DNA from: Anaerolineae bacterium
GTDB taxonomy: Bacteria; Chloroflexota; Anaerolineae; Epilineales; JAHCIE01
Length of the DNA: 37,072 nt
Direction: 5' to 3'
Assembly: GCA_026129165.1 (NCBI GenBank)
Contig: JAHCIP010000018.1
Span: 1 to 37,072, forward strand
The translations under genes and the position numbers were made by a program. Positions 7,281 through 14,797 of this stretch are shown one piece after another. How positions within the stretch are numbered: the stretch's first letter is position 1; the number at the start of each line of letters is the position of its first letter. The notes beneath the pieces were generated by a model. It was not told the DNA's origin. It saw nothing but the letters and a program-made list of their open reading frames with translations, and searched no databases.

Positions 7281-9832
7281 TGCCCCTCTCCTCCGCGCTG
7301 GACGACCTCCATGCCCACCCTGACGGCCACCTGGTCGCCTGGCGGCATCTCCTCGCCCGCCCGGCGGCCACGGCGCCGATCCCTGATCACCTATCCGCTA
7401 CCCTCCACCAGGCCCTGCTTCAGCGGGGCATCACCCACCTCTACACCCACCAAGCCCAGGCCATTGACGCCGCCGCGCGGGGCGAACACGTCTGCGTCGT
7501 CACGCCCACCGCGTCGGGCAAGAGCCTGTGCTATCTGCTGCCCACCCTCCAGCGCCTGACCACCGACCCGCAGGCGCGCGCATTGTACCTCTTCCCGACC
7601 AAAGCCCTGGCCCAGGACCAACTGGCCGAACTGCGGCGGTGGCCCGCCGTGGCCGCCGCCACCTACGACGGCGACACACCTACCTCGGCGCGGCCTAAGA
7701 TACGCCGCTCGGCGCGTGTCTTGATCACGAACCCGGACATGCTCCACACGGGCATCCTGCCGCATCACACTCAGTGGGCCGAGTTTTTCGAGGGGCTGCG
7801 TCTCGTCGCCCTGGACGAGATGCACACCTATCGTGGCGTGTTCGGCAGCCACGTCGCCAATGTCCTGCGCCGCCTGCGCCGCGTCGCTGCCTTCTATGGT
7901 GCGTCGCCCCAGTTCATCCTCAGTTCCGCCACCATCGCCAACCCGGCCCAACTGGCCGAGGGCCTGGTCGAAGCGCCCGTGACGGTGGTAGACGAGGACG
8001 GCGCGCCACGCGGAGAACGCCATCTCATCTGCCTCAACCCGCCGGTGGTAGACCGCGCTCTAGGGGTGCGGCGCAGCGCGGCCCAGCAAGCCACCCTGCT
8101 CGCCCGCCGCTTCCTCGCCCACGACGTCCAGACGGCCGTGTTCGCTGGCTCCCGCCTGACCACTGAGGTCATCCTCCACCAATTGCGCCAGACCGTCCAC
8201 CAGCCTGTCAGCGGCTATCGCGGCGGCTACCTGCCCGCGGAACGGCGGCGGGTCGAGACGGGCTTGCGCGATGGCTCAGTGCGCGGCGTCGTCACCACCA
8301 ATGCCCTGGAATTGGGGGTGGATATTGGCGGGCTGGATGCGGTGATTATGGCGGGCTACCCCGGCAGCATCGCCAGCGCCTGGCAGCAAGCGGGGCGCGC
8401 CGGACGACGTGGCGCGCCGGCGGCCGCCCTCTTGGTCGCCGGGGGCGGTCCCCTGGACCAGTATATCATGGCCCACCCCGACTACCTGTGGGGGACCGCT
8501 TCGGACCGCCCGGCCGGCTCCGAGCGCGCGCTCATCAACCCGGATAACGCGCTCATCCTACTCGACCACCTGCGCTGCGCCGCCTTCGAGTTGCCCTTTG
8601 CCCAGGACGAGAGCTTCGGCGTGGACCGCGCCGCCGTGACCCAGGACCTGCTGGCCTTGCTGGCCGACGACGGTGACCTCCACCGAGCGGGCGCGACCTG
8701 GCACTGGCTGGCCGACCAGTACCCCGCCGAGCGCGTTAGCCTCCGCACCGCCGGCCCCGACCGGATCCTTATCCTGGCCGGGGAAGAGGCGCCAGACGCA
8801 TCACGCATCACGGATCAGGTATCACCCACTCCCAGGACCATCGGGGAAATTGACCGCGCCAGCGCGCCGCGTCTCGTCTATCCAGGGGCGATCTACCTCC
8901 ACGACGCCGCCCCGTACCAAGTCACACGCCTGGACTGGGAGGCAGGCCGCGCCTGGGTCGAGCCGGTCCAGGTGGACTACTACACCGACGCGATGGGCAG
9001 CAGCGAGGTCAAGGTGGTGGGGGTCACGGCGGAACGGGCGGTTAGCGGCGGACAGGTGGGACATGGCGACGTGGAGATTACCGAGAAGACCACGGGCTAC
9101 CGCCAGGTCCGCTTCGGGACAGGTGAGACGCTCGGCTGGGGCGAGGTGGACCTGCCGCCGCAGACGATGCTGACGACCGCTTACTGGCTTCGTCTCGATG
9201 AGGCGACCATCACCCGGCTGCGCGTCGAAGGCTGGTGGCGCTTCGACCCCAACGACTACGGCCCGACCTGGCCCCAGCAGCGCGCCCTGGCCCGCCAGCG
9301 CGACGGCTACCGCTGCCGGGTCTGTGGCGCGCCGGAGCGCGAGGGACGTCAGCACGATGTCCACCACCTCCAGCCCTTCCGCACCTTCGGCTACGCGGTT
9401 GGCCACAACCGCCACGACCTCCAGGCCAATCGTCTGGATAACCTGGTGACGCTCTGCCCGCAATGCCACCGCCGCGCCGAGGCGCATCAACTCGTGCGCG
9501 GCGCGCTCAGCGGCCTGGCTTACACGCTGGGCCACCTGGCCCCATTGTACCTGATGTGTGACCCACGCGACCTGGGGATTGTCACCGAAGCGCAGGCGGT
9601 GGCGACGGGCGTGCCGACTCTCTACATCCACGAGCACACGCCCGCCGGGTTGGGCCTCACCGCCGCCCTCTACGACCTGCACGGCCGGCTTGTCGCCGAC
9701 GCCCGCGACCTCATCCGCCGCTGTCCGTGCGACCACGGCTGCCCCGCCTGCATCGGCCCGACGACGGACGCCGACGTGGAGGCGAAAGCCTGGACGTTGC
9801 GTCTGTTACAAGAGTTGAGGGGAGAAGGTTAG
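7280..9832 (+). CDS. mrfA: MrfA/YprA-type DEAD-box DNA helicase with HNH insert and C-terminal zinc cluster
   Basis: An 850-residue helicase of the MrfA/YprA/Hrq1 group, which in Bacillus works with the exonuclease MrfB in nucleotide-excision-type repair of mitomycin C damage. It has motif I TPTASGKS (~residues 75-82), a DEMH box (~178), SSAT (~215), QQAGRAGRRG (~370-378) and the C-terminal Cys-rich cluster CPCDHGCPAC (~814-824) typical of the DUF1998-like zinc-binding domain. Between ~672 and 740 there is an HNH-nuclease-like module: RDGYRCRVCG, then DVHHLQPFRTFG, then LDNLVTLCPQCH. This probably accounts for the ~100 extra residues compared with the ~750 of Bacillus MrfA. The ATG at 7280 directly follows a heptamer array; upstream in-frame codons antisense to the aldolase gene are not part of the protein. 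An MrfB-like exonuclease gene lies downstream. Confidence 0.87.
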   Translation: MPLSSALDDLHAHPDGHLVAWRHLLARPAATAPIPDHLSATLHQALLQRGITHLYTHQAQAIDAAARGEHVCVVTPTASGKSLCYLLPTLQRLTTDPQARALYLFPTKALAQDQLAELRRWPAVAAATYDGDTPTSARPKIRRSARVLITNPDMLHTGILPHHTQWAEFFEGLRLVALDEMHTYRGVFGSHVANVLRRLRRVAAFYGASPQFILSSATIANPAQLAEGLVEAPVTVVDEDGAPRGERHLICLNPPVVDRALGVRRSAAQQATLLARRFLAHDVQTAVFAGSRLTTEVILHQLRQTVHQPVSGYRGGYLPAERRRVETGLRDGSVRGVVTTNALELGVDIGGLDAVIMAGYPGSIASAWQQAGRAGRRGAPAAALLVAGGGPLDQYIMAHPDYLWGTASDRPAGSERALINPDNALILLDHLRCAAFELPFAQDESFGVDRAAVTQDLLALLADDGDLHRAGATWHWLADQYPAERVSLRTAGPDRILILAGEEAPDASRITDQVSPTPRTIGEIDRASAPRLVYPGAIYLHDAAPYQVTRLDWEAGRAWVEPVQVDYYTDAMGSSEVKVVGVTAERAVSGGQVGHGDVEITEKTTGYRQVRFGTGETLGWGEVDLPPQTMLTTAYWLRLDEATITRLRVEGWWRFDPNDYGPTWPQQRALARQRDGYRCRVCGAPEREGRQHDVHHLQPFRTFGYAVGHNRHDLQANRLDNLVTLCPQCHRRAEAHQLVRGALSGLAYTLGHLAPLYLMCDPRDLGIVTEAQAVATGVPTLYIHEHTPAGLGLTAALYDLHGRLVADARDLIRRCPCDHGCPACIGPTTDADVEAKAWTLRLLQELRGEG
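8799..8833. repeat. Heptamer repeat inside mrfA
   Basis: CATCACG, CATCACG, GATCAGG, TATCACC, CACTCCC: five consecutive units with an exact period of seven, encoding the linker around DASRITDQVSPTP of the helicase. Confidence 0.7.
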
Positions 9833-10167
9833 GAGGCGGTTAACGCCTGGAGAAGGCGTCGAATCCGGTCTAATACGTCGGAGTTGACTCTTCCAAAGGT
9901 CTTGGCCACAATTGATTGCGATAGAGTATAGATTTTGTCGACTCGAACTTGGCCGGGCCGGTTGAGTACGCCTTGGATCAGGTCAGTCGAGTTAATCGTG
10001 AACGTATAGACTCCCAGTTCTGGGTTAGAGGTCATAGCGACCACCGCAACATCACTCGTGTGGCGATTGTACTCATCGTTTGAGATAACAATCACGGGCC
10101 GCCGTTTAGAGGATGACAGGTCAGTAAAGGGGACCGGGATCAAAATTATGTCACCCTGGCTAGGCAT
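9829..10167 (-). CDS. mazF: MazF/PemK-family toxin (mRNA interferase)
   Basis: A 112-residue MazF-fold protein. The N-terminus, QGDIILIPVPFTDLSSSKRRPVIVIS, has the conserved G-D-I start, the PF-(T/S)-D loop and the K-R-R-P-x-(V/L)-V strand. VRVDKIYTLSQSIV matches the V-R-x-D-(K/Q)-I segment. MazF toxins cleave mRNA, often at specific short sequences, and are held inactive by the antitoxin encoded just upstream. The reading frame overlaps the antitoxin gene by 8 bases. Its 3' end overlaps the convergent mrfA stop codon by 4 bases. Codon use is less GC-rich than in the flanking genes, which suggests horizontal acquisition. Confidence 0.92.
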   Translation of the reverse strand: MPSQGDIILIPVPFTDLSSSKRRPVIVISNDEYNRHTSDVAVVAMTSNPELGVYTFTINSTDLIQGVLNRPGQVRVDKIYTLSQSIVAKTFGRVNSDVLDRIRRLLQALTAS

Positions 10168-10366
10168 TGTTCCAGTCCTCGTCGTCCCTGGGGTGGTCCC
10201 AGAATCCGAGGCTAGTCTGGGCGGCGGATATCAGGTCGCTGAAGTCGTCACTTGGGTCTTCAACGACAAAGACTGTCACACGCACGCCGGCCGGGAACGG
10301 AACCTGTAGCTCGACCCGTCCTTCGGCTTGAACCTCGACTTCGTATTTAAGCGCCGTCTGCGGCAT
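10160..10366 (-). CDS. mazE: MazE-like antitoxin
   Basis: A 68-residue partner of the MazF toxin, encoded directly upstream and overlapping it by 8 bases. The N-terminal half (residues ~8-36) is predicted beta-rich. The C-terminus, SLGFWDHPRDDEDWNNA, is an acidic Trp-containing tail like that of many MazF-neutralising antitoxins, which wrap around the toxin dimer. No canonical AbrB/SpoVT motif is evident, so the DNA-binding type is uncertain. A strong AGGAGG site lies 6 bases before the ATG at 10366. A promoter with a doubled CTGATTA motif lies upstream, consistent with autoregulation. Confidence 0.85.
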   Translation of the reverse strand: MPQTALKYEVEVQAEGRVELQVPFPAGVRVTVFVVEDPSDDFSDLISAAQTSLGFWDHPRDDEDWNNA

Positions 10367-10375
10367 AGCGACCTC

Positions 10376-10416
10376 CTGATTAGTCTGATTATATCACGAA
10401 CCCTGGCAGCCCACAA
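10376..10416 (-). promoter_or_regulatory. mazEF promoter with CTGATTA direct repeat
   Basis: Read on the minus strand, TTGTGG (10411-10416) is followed after 17 bases by TATAAT (10388-10393). CTGATTA occurs twice on the plus strand (10376-10382 and 10385-10391), overlapping the -10 box, and is a plausible operator. The -35 box overlaps the first base of the mrfB-like start codon, so binding here could affect both genes. Confidence 0.5.
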
Positions 10417-11768
10417 TGCCTGACCCACTCAGCGCCCGCGACCGTCTCGAACGCCTACGCCACCTCGGCGTCAAGCGCGCTGTTGATATTCCCGCGCCCC
10501 CCGCCCATCCTTTGTCACCTGGCACGCCACAGGCGGCTGGCGGCTGGCAGCGCGCGGGTCGGCGCGACATCCGCGACGTCGTCGACGGCTTCGACCTCGA
10601 TACGCCCCACGGGCGCGTCTTCGTGGCTGATACCCTGTACGCCGAACATGCCGGCCGGCCCGTCCACCAGCCGCCGAGCACGACCCACCACCTGCCGCGC
10701 CTGGCTCGCGACGACGCCCTAACCGACCTCGACCTGGGCCGCGCCGCTTTCGTGGACACCGAGACGACCGGTCTCTCGGGCGGCACAGGCACACTATGCT
10801 TCCTCGTCGGCGTCGGGACGTTCGAGGGCCACGCCTTCCGCGTCCGCCAGTTCTTCCTGCGCGACCCAGGCGACGAACCAGCCTTGCTGCATGCCCTGGC
10901 CGACTGGCTGGCCCCATTCACCAGCGTCGTCAGTTTCAACGGCAAAGCCTTCGACATGCCCCTGCTCACGACGCGCTTCCGCCTCCAACGGCGGCGGCCC
11001 CCGCTGGCCCAGGCCCCCCACCTGGACCTGCTGTTCACGGCGCGTCGCCTGTGGCGGGCACGGCTGGGCAGTTGTGCCCTCAGTTCCCTGGAGCGCCATA
11101 TCCTGGGCGTCGAGAGGACCGACGACGTGCCGGGCATGATGATTCCCTACCTGTACTTCGAGTATGTGCGAAGCGGCCAGGTGGACCGTCTCGCCCGTGT
11201 CTTTTACCACAACGCCCTGGACATCGTCAGCATGGCCGCCCTGCTCGATCAGATGTGCGCTGTGTTCGATAACCCGGAGGGGTGTGGTGTCTGCCACGGG
11301 GCGGACTGGCTCAGCCTGGGAACCGTCTACGAGGCGGCTGGCGCGGCTGACCTCGCCCTGGACGCTTACCAGCGGGCGATGGCCTGCCAGCTTCCCCCGG
11401 CTCTGCACGATCAGGCCAAAGAGCGTCACGGCCAACTGCTCAAGCGGCAGGGCGACTGGGACCAGGCCGTCGCCGCCTGGGCGCACGCCGTGGCCCACGG
11501 CACGGCGCACCGCCTCTACCCCTACCTCGAACTCGCCAAATACTATGAGCACCGCGCCCGGGACTACACCTCCGCCATCGCCACCGTGCGCCAGGCCATC
11601 AGCCACGTCGAGGCCCATCGCCTGCGGCTGGACAGCCTGGCCCAGGCCGCGACCCTGGCCGACCTCCGCCACCGCCTGGCCCGCCTCGAACGCAAGGCCG
11701 CGACCCAGCCCTCAGCGGTCAGCCGTCAGCCGTCAGCCCTCCCCGGCGAGGCCTCGTGCGTATCCTAG
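10416..11768 (+). CDS. mrfB: MrfB/YprB-like DEDDh 3'-5' exonuclease with C-terminal TPR-like region
   Basis: A 450-residue protein with an RNase H-like exonuclease domain at about residues 105-285. The four DEDDh acidic residues and the histidine are visible: D114 and E116 in DTETTG, D180 in SFNGKAFDMP, and H265 with D269 in YHNALDIVSM. The C-terminal part (~295-425) is helical with tetratricopeptide-like repeats. Bacillus MrfB (YprB) has this layout and acts with the MrfA helicase in DNA repair. Here the mrfA-like gene lies just upstream, separated only by the convergent mazEF cassette. Residues ~432-444 (PSAVSRQPSALP) are encoded by a heptamer array. The ATG at 10416 lacks a clear ribosome-binding site. 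Confidence 0.85.
   Translation: MPDPLSARDRLERLRHLGVKRAVDIPAPPAHPLSPGTPQAAGGWQRAGRRDIRDVVDGFDLDTPHGRVFVADTLYAEHAGRPVHQPPSTTHHLPRLARDDALTDLDLGRAAFVDTETTGLSGGTGTLCFLVGVGTFEGHAFRVRQFFLRDPGDEPALLHALADWLAPFTSVVSFNGKAFDMPLLTTRFRLQRRRPPLAQAPHLDLLFTARRLWRARLGSCALSSLERHILGVERTDDVPGMMIPYLYFEYVRSGQVDRLARVFYHNALDIVSMAALLDQMCAVFDNPEGCGVCHGADWLSLGTVYEAAGAADLALDAYQRAMACQLPPALHDQAKERHGQLLKRQGDWDQAVAAWAHAVAHGTAHRLYPYLELAKYYEHRARDYTSAIATVRQAISHVEAHRLRLDSLAQAATLADLRHRLARLERKAATQPSAVSRQPSALPGEASCVS
11711..11745. repeat. Heptamer repeat at the 3' end of the mrfB-like gene
   Basis: CTCAGCG, GTCAGCC three times, CTCCCCG: five units with exact period seven, coding for the low-complexity C-terminus of the exonuclease and ending about 11 bases before the next gene starts. 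Confidence 0.75.
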
Positions 11769-12388
11769 CCCTGGCCGACCGCATTGTACGCCGCCTCGAA
11801 TCGCCTCGCGCCCGTGACATCTTCGGCGCGGTGGACCTGGTGCTGGCGGCGGGCGACCTTCCCTATCCTTACCTGTCCTATCTGTCGGATGTCTTCGGCT
11901 CCACCTGCCTTTTTGTGGCGGGCAACCACGACGACCCGCTAATTTATGACAGTGAGGGTGCGCCTATCCAGGGGCCGGTCGGCTGGGTGTACGCCCATGA
12001 ACGGCTGGTGGAGGTGGACGATTTCCTGGTCATCGGGTTTAGTGGCTCGATTGCCTACAACCCCGGAAAACCGTATCATTATAGCCAGACCGACATGTGG
12101 TTTCGCGTCCTCCAGGCAGCCCCACATCTCTGGCTGCGCGAACGGCAGCGGCAGCGGCGGCTGGACTGCCTGTTGACCCACGCGCCGTCGGCCGGTATTG
12201 GCGATGGCCCCGATTATGCCCACCAGGGCTTTCAAGCCTTCCGCTGGCTGGTGGAACGCTTCCGCCCGCGCTATCATGTCCACGGCCACGTCCACCTGTA
12301 CGGCAACGCTACGCCGGCCTGGCAGACCTACAACGCCACGCAGGTCGTCAACGCCTATGGCTGTCAAATCATTGACACCGACCCCTGA
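11756..12388 (+). CDS. Calcineurin-like metallophosphoesterase
   Basis: A 210-residue protein with most metallophosphoesterase motifs in order: AGDLPY (D34), AGNHDD (N57, H58, D59), LTHAPSAGIGDG (H142) and HVHGHVH (176-180). The first family motif, usually D-x-H, is reduced to ALADR (D8), with Arg-Ile in place of the histidine. Some subfamilies with a single or altered metal site share this change, so activity is likely but the metal centre may differ. The GTG start at 11756 overlaps the exonuclease gene by 13 bases, implying co-expression. The substrate is unknown; nucleotides or nucleic acid ends are possible given the repair-gene neighbours. Confidence 0.85.
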   Translation: MRILALADRIVRRLESPRARDIFGAVDLVLAAGDLPYPYLSYLSDVFGSTCLFVAGNHDDPLIYDSEGAPIQGPVGWVYAHERLVEVDDFLVIGFSGSIAYNPGKPYHYSQTDMWFRVLQAAPHLWLRERQRQRRLDCLLTHAPSAGIGDGPDYAHQGFQAFRWLVERFRPRYHVHGHVHLYGNATPAWQTYNATQVVNAYGCQIIDTDP

Positions 12389-13571
12389 CCTATCGCCTAC
12401 GACCCACCAGCCACCAGCTACCTCCTCCCATCACGACGTGATTATCGTCGGTGGAGGGCTGGCGGGCAGCGCGGCGGCTAGCTGGCTGGCCCAGGCTGGC
12501 GCGCGTGTCCTGCTCCTCGAAGCTGGCCGCTTCCCCCACGATAAGCTGTGTGGCGAGTTCCTGTCGCCCGAGTGCCAGGCCGTCTTTGGTCGGCTTGGCA
12601 TGACCTCGGCGGTGCAGGCTCTGGGACCGTCCTACTTGACGGCCTCTCGCTTCACCGCCCTCGACGGCCAGGTCTGGGACGCCCGCCTGCCCGCGCCTGG
12701 CCTGGGCCTGAGCCGCGCCGCGCTGGACCCGCTCCTGTTCAACCACGCTGCCCAACAGGGCGCGACGGCCCTCCAGGGCGCTCGTGTCACCCGCGTCACC
12801 CGCCAGTCCGCGCAAGCGTGGCGCGTGGAGTGGCAGACGGGCGACGCGACCCATGAGACGGTTGTCCCGTTGGTCCTGGGCGCCTGGGGCAAGCGCTCGG
12901 GGCTGGACCGCACGCTCAACCGCCCCTTCCTGGGCCAGTCGCACCCCACCTTCGCCCTCAAGGCCCACTACGGCGGCCCCAGCCTCGACCGCCGCGTCGA
13001 AATCCACGGCTTCGACGGCGGCTACTGCGGGCTGGCCGAGGTCGAAGGCGGGCGCGTCAACCTGTGCCTGCTAGCCGAGACGCGCCGGCTCAAGGCGCAC
13101 CTGGGCGACCCGGAGCGTTTTGTCCAGCGCGTCCTACCCACCAACCCGGCTCTAGGCGACTGGCTCGCCCAGGCGCGGCGACTCTCGCCCCGCTTCATCG
13201 CCATCAGCCAGATTCCCTTTGTCCCCAAGAGCCAGGTCGTGGACGGCGTCCTGATGCTGGGCGACACCGCCGGCCTCATCAGCCCCCTGGTCGGTAATGG
13301 CATGGCGATGGCTCTGACCAGCGCCGAAATCGCCGCGCCGCTGGCTCTCCAGTACCTCGACGGTCGCCTCAAGCACCGCGAGATGGCCGCTGAGTACAGC
13401 CGGCGCTGGCAGGCCCGCTTCCAGCGCCGGCTCTGGCTGGGCCGTCTCGCTCAACCGCTGCTCTTTCGCCCGGCCGCCCTGTCCCTCGGCCTGCGCCTGC
13501 TCCGCCTCGCGCCAGCCCTCGGTGATGCCCTCGTCGCTCACACCCGCGACCCGCTGCTCCCAACTCCCTAA
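12357..13571 (+). CDS. FAD-dependent oxidoreductase, geranylgeranyl-reductase-like
   Basis: A flavoprotein of about 404 residues. A Rossmann FAD-binding motif DVIIVGGGLAGSAAA lies near residues 27-41, with EAGRFPHDKLCGEFLSPE following the second strand. A second FAD contact, MLGDTAGLISPLVGNGMAMAL, lies near residues 300-320. The pattern fits the geranylgeranyl reductase / squalene-epoxidase-like group (PHBH fold), which reduces isoprenoid chains or oxidises hydrophobic substrates. The start is uncertain. The ATG at 12357 overlaps the upstream gene by 32 bases and would translate the heptamer array into a Pro/Thr-rich leader; a GTG at 12438 begins exactly at the FAD motif. The stop codon (13569-13571) lies inside another heptamer array. 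Confidence 0.82.
   Translation: MAVKSLTPTPDLSPTTHQPPATSSHHDVIIVGGGLAGSAAASWLAQAGARVLLLEAGRFPHDKLCGEFLSPECQAVFGRLGMTSAVQALGPSYLTASRFTALDGQVWDARLPAPGLGLSRAALDPLLFNHAAQQGATALQGARVTRVTRQSAQAWRVEWQTGDATHETVVPLVLGAWGKRSGLDRTLNRPFLGQSHPTFALKAHYGGPSLDRRVEIHGFDGGYCGLAEVEGGRVNLCLLAETRRLKAHLGDPERFVQRVLPTNPALGDWLAQARRLSPRFIAISQIPFVPKSQVVDGVLMLGDTAGLISPLVGNGMAMALTSAEIAAPLALQYLDGRLKHREMAAEYSRRWQARFQRRLWLGRLAQPLLFRPAALSLGLRLLRLAPALGDALVAHTRDPLLPTP
12390..12431. repeat. Heptamer repeat between phosphoesterase and reductase
   Basis: CTATCGC, CTACGAC, CCACCAG, CCACCAG, CTACCTC, CTCCCAT: six units of period seven, starting two bases after the TGA stop codon of the phosphoesterase gene. Confidence 0.65.
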
Positions 13572-13591
13572 TCCCCACTCCCCATTCCCTA
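13557..13591. repeat. Heptamer repeat spanning a stop codon and the next start
   Basis: CTCCCAA, CTCCCTA, ATCCCCA, CTCCCCA, TTCCCTA: five exact period-seven units. The TAA stop of the reductase is formed by the junction of units two and three (13569-13571). The ATG of the amidoligase starts four bases after the last unit, leaving no Shine-Dalgarno site. Confidence 0.85.
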
Positions 13592-13594
13592 CCT

Positions 13595-14398
13595 ATGCCC
13601 TACCCTACCCTCGTCCCCTGGTCCAGTCTCCCCTTCGGCGTCGAGATGGAGTTCGTCCACGCCCGACTGGGGGATGTGGCCTTGCTCGACGGTTGGGACT
13701 GGCGGCCCGAAGACGCTCTCTACGACGACAACGGGACCCTGACCCCGGAAGACACCAGCCCCGATGTGCGCGGCGGCGAGGTCGGCTCGCCCATCCTGAC
13801 CTGGGACCAGCGCGGCCAGATCGCGACGATGGCTGACCGGCTACGCGCAGCCGGCGGGCGGGCCAACTGGTCCTGCGGCCTGCACGTCCACGTCAGCCTC
13901 GAACTCTGGGGCAAGGCCATCCTCCTACCGCTGCTCGAGGCAGCTATGGTCGGCGAAGACGCCTTGCGCGAGCTGCTGCGCCCGGCCGCCCACCGCGACA
14001 TCTTCCTCCCCCGCACCACGCCGCAGGTCCGAGACCGCTTCCTGGCCGCGCGGACGCCCGAAGAGTTTGAGAGTGACTTCCTGTACGATGACGGCCCCTG
14101 GTCCGCACGGGGCGGGGTCAACCTGCGTTCGTGGGCCGACTACGGCACCGTCGAGATTCGCCTGCCCAACGGCAGCCTGGACGCGGGCGAGATTGAGCAG
14201 ACCGTCGAACTGTGCCTCAAGTGGATCGCCCTGGTGGGCCGCGGCGGCCCCATTCCGACGACGGCGGACGCTCTCGCCCAGGCCCTGGCTGTCCCGCTGA
14301 CCGGCTATCCCCCCCCGCAGCCCGCGCCCGACTGGTGGCCGGACCGGCGGGCCTGGCATCTGGCCCGCCAGTCGGCCAGAGATCGAGGCGAAGCGTGA
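13595..14398 (+). CDS. Amidoligase-family protein (COOH-NH2 ligase)
   Basis: A 267-residue protein that fits the amidoligase family (glutamine-synthetase-like fold). It begins with FGVEMEFV, the metal/ATP-binding Glu-x-Glu strand. It has NWSCGLHVHVS, the family's C-G-x-H-V-H-x-S signature, and YGTVEIRLPNGSLD near the C-terminus, equivalent to the E-x-R-x-x-x-(G)-T/S-L-D motif. Members form amide bonds between carboxyl and amino groups in peptide tagging, cell-wall modification or small-molecule synthesis; the actual substrates here are unknown. The start lacks a ribosome-binding site and sits just after a heptamer array. The stop overlaps the start of the zinc-ribbon gene. Confidence 0.82.
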   Translation: MPYPTLVPWSSLPFGVEMEFVHARLGDVALLDGWDWRPEDALYDDNGTLTPEDTSPDVRGGEVGSPILTWDQRGQIATMADRLRAAGGRANWSCGLHVHVSLELWGKAILLPLLEAAMVGEDALRELLRPAAHRDIFLPRTTPQVRDRFLAARTPEEFESDFLYDDGPWSARGGVNLRSWADYGTVEIRLPNGSLDAGEIEQTVELCLKWIALVGRGGPIPTTADALAQALAVPLTGYPPPQPAPDWWPDRRAWHLARQSARDRGEA

Positions 14399-14733
14399 TT
14401 ACCTGCCCCTACTGTCATACCTCCAATCGCGACGGCAGCAACTTCTGCAACGAGTGCGGCCGGCCGCTCAACCGCGCCGTCGCCCCGCCCCTCGTCAGCG
14501 ATGAGGGCGCTGGCCTCCCCGCACCCCCTCGTCCCCCACTCGCTACCGCCCGACCCTCAGCCCCCAGCCCTCAGCGCGCACCATCCACTCCGCTACCATC
14601 CACCGCGTCTTCCGGCTGTTCCGGCTGCGAGTTGGTCTTGCTTGCGAGTCTCGTGGGCCTGGTAACACTGGGGATTTCAATCCACGGGCGAGGCATACAT
14701 CCAACCCGCCGCGTCTTGCGTAGAACACTGTAA
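14395..14733 (+). CDS. Zinc-ribbon protein with C-terminal membrane segment
   Basis: A 112-residue protein starting at a GTG that overlaps the amidoligase stop codon (GTGA at 14395-14398). A single four-cysteine zinc ribbon lies at the N-terminus (C4, C7, C18, C21; CPYCHTSNRDGSNFCNEC). A Pro/Ser/Ala-rich linker (~30-75) follows, partly encoded by heptamer repeats at 14554-14574 (CCCTCAG, CCCCCAG, CCCTCAG). A hydrophobic segment ELVLLASLVGLVTLGISI (~80-97) is probably a membrane anchor. The short basic tail after it is unusual and may reflect a truncated or frameshifted longer protein. Function is unknown. Coupling to the amidoligase suggests joint action. Confidence 0.65.
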   Translation: MITCPYCHTSNRDGSNFCNECGRPLNRAVAPPLVSDEGAGLPAPPRPPLATARPSAPSPQRAPSTPLPSTASSGCSGCELVLLASLVGLVTLGISIHGRGIHPTRRVLRRTL

Positions 14734-14797
14734 CCGAACCAGTAGGAAGCGGTGAAAATTGTGTAAAAAATCTGTAACTTTTAGCGATTATTCCCGT

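Noticed and set aside
10058..10309. Plus-strand open frame across the mazEF genes
   Set aside because: It is antisense to both well-supported toxin-antitoxin genes and has no recognisable features.
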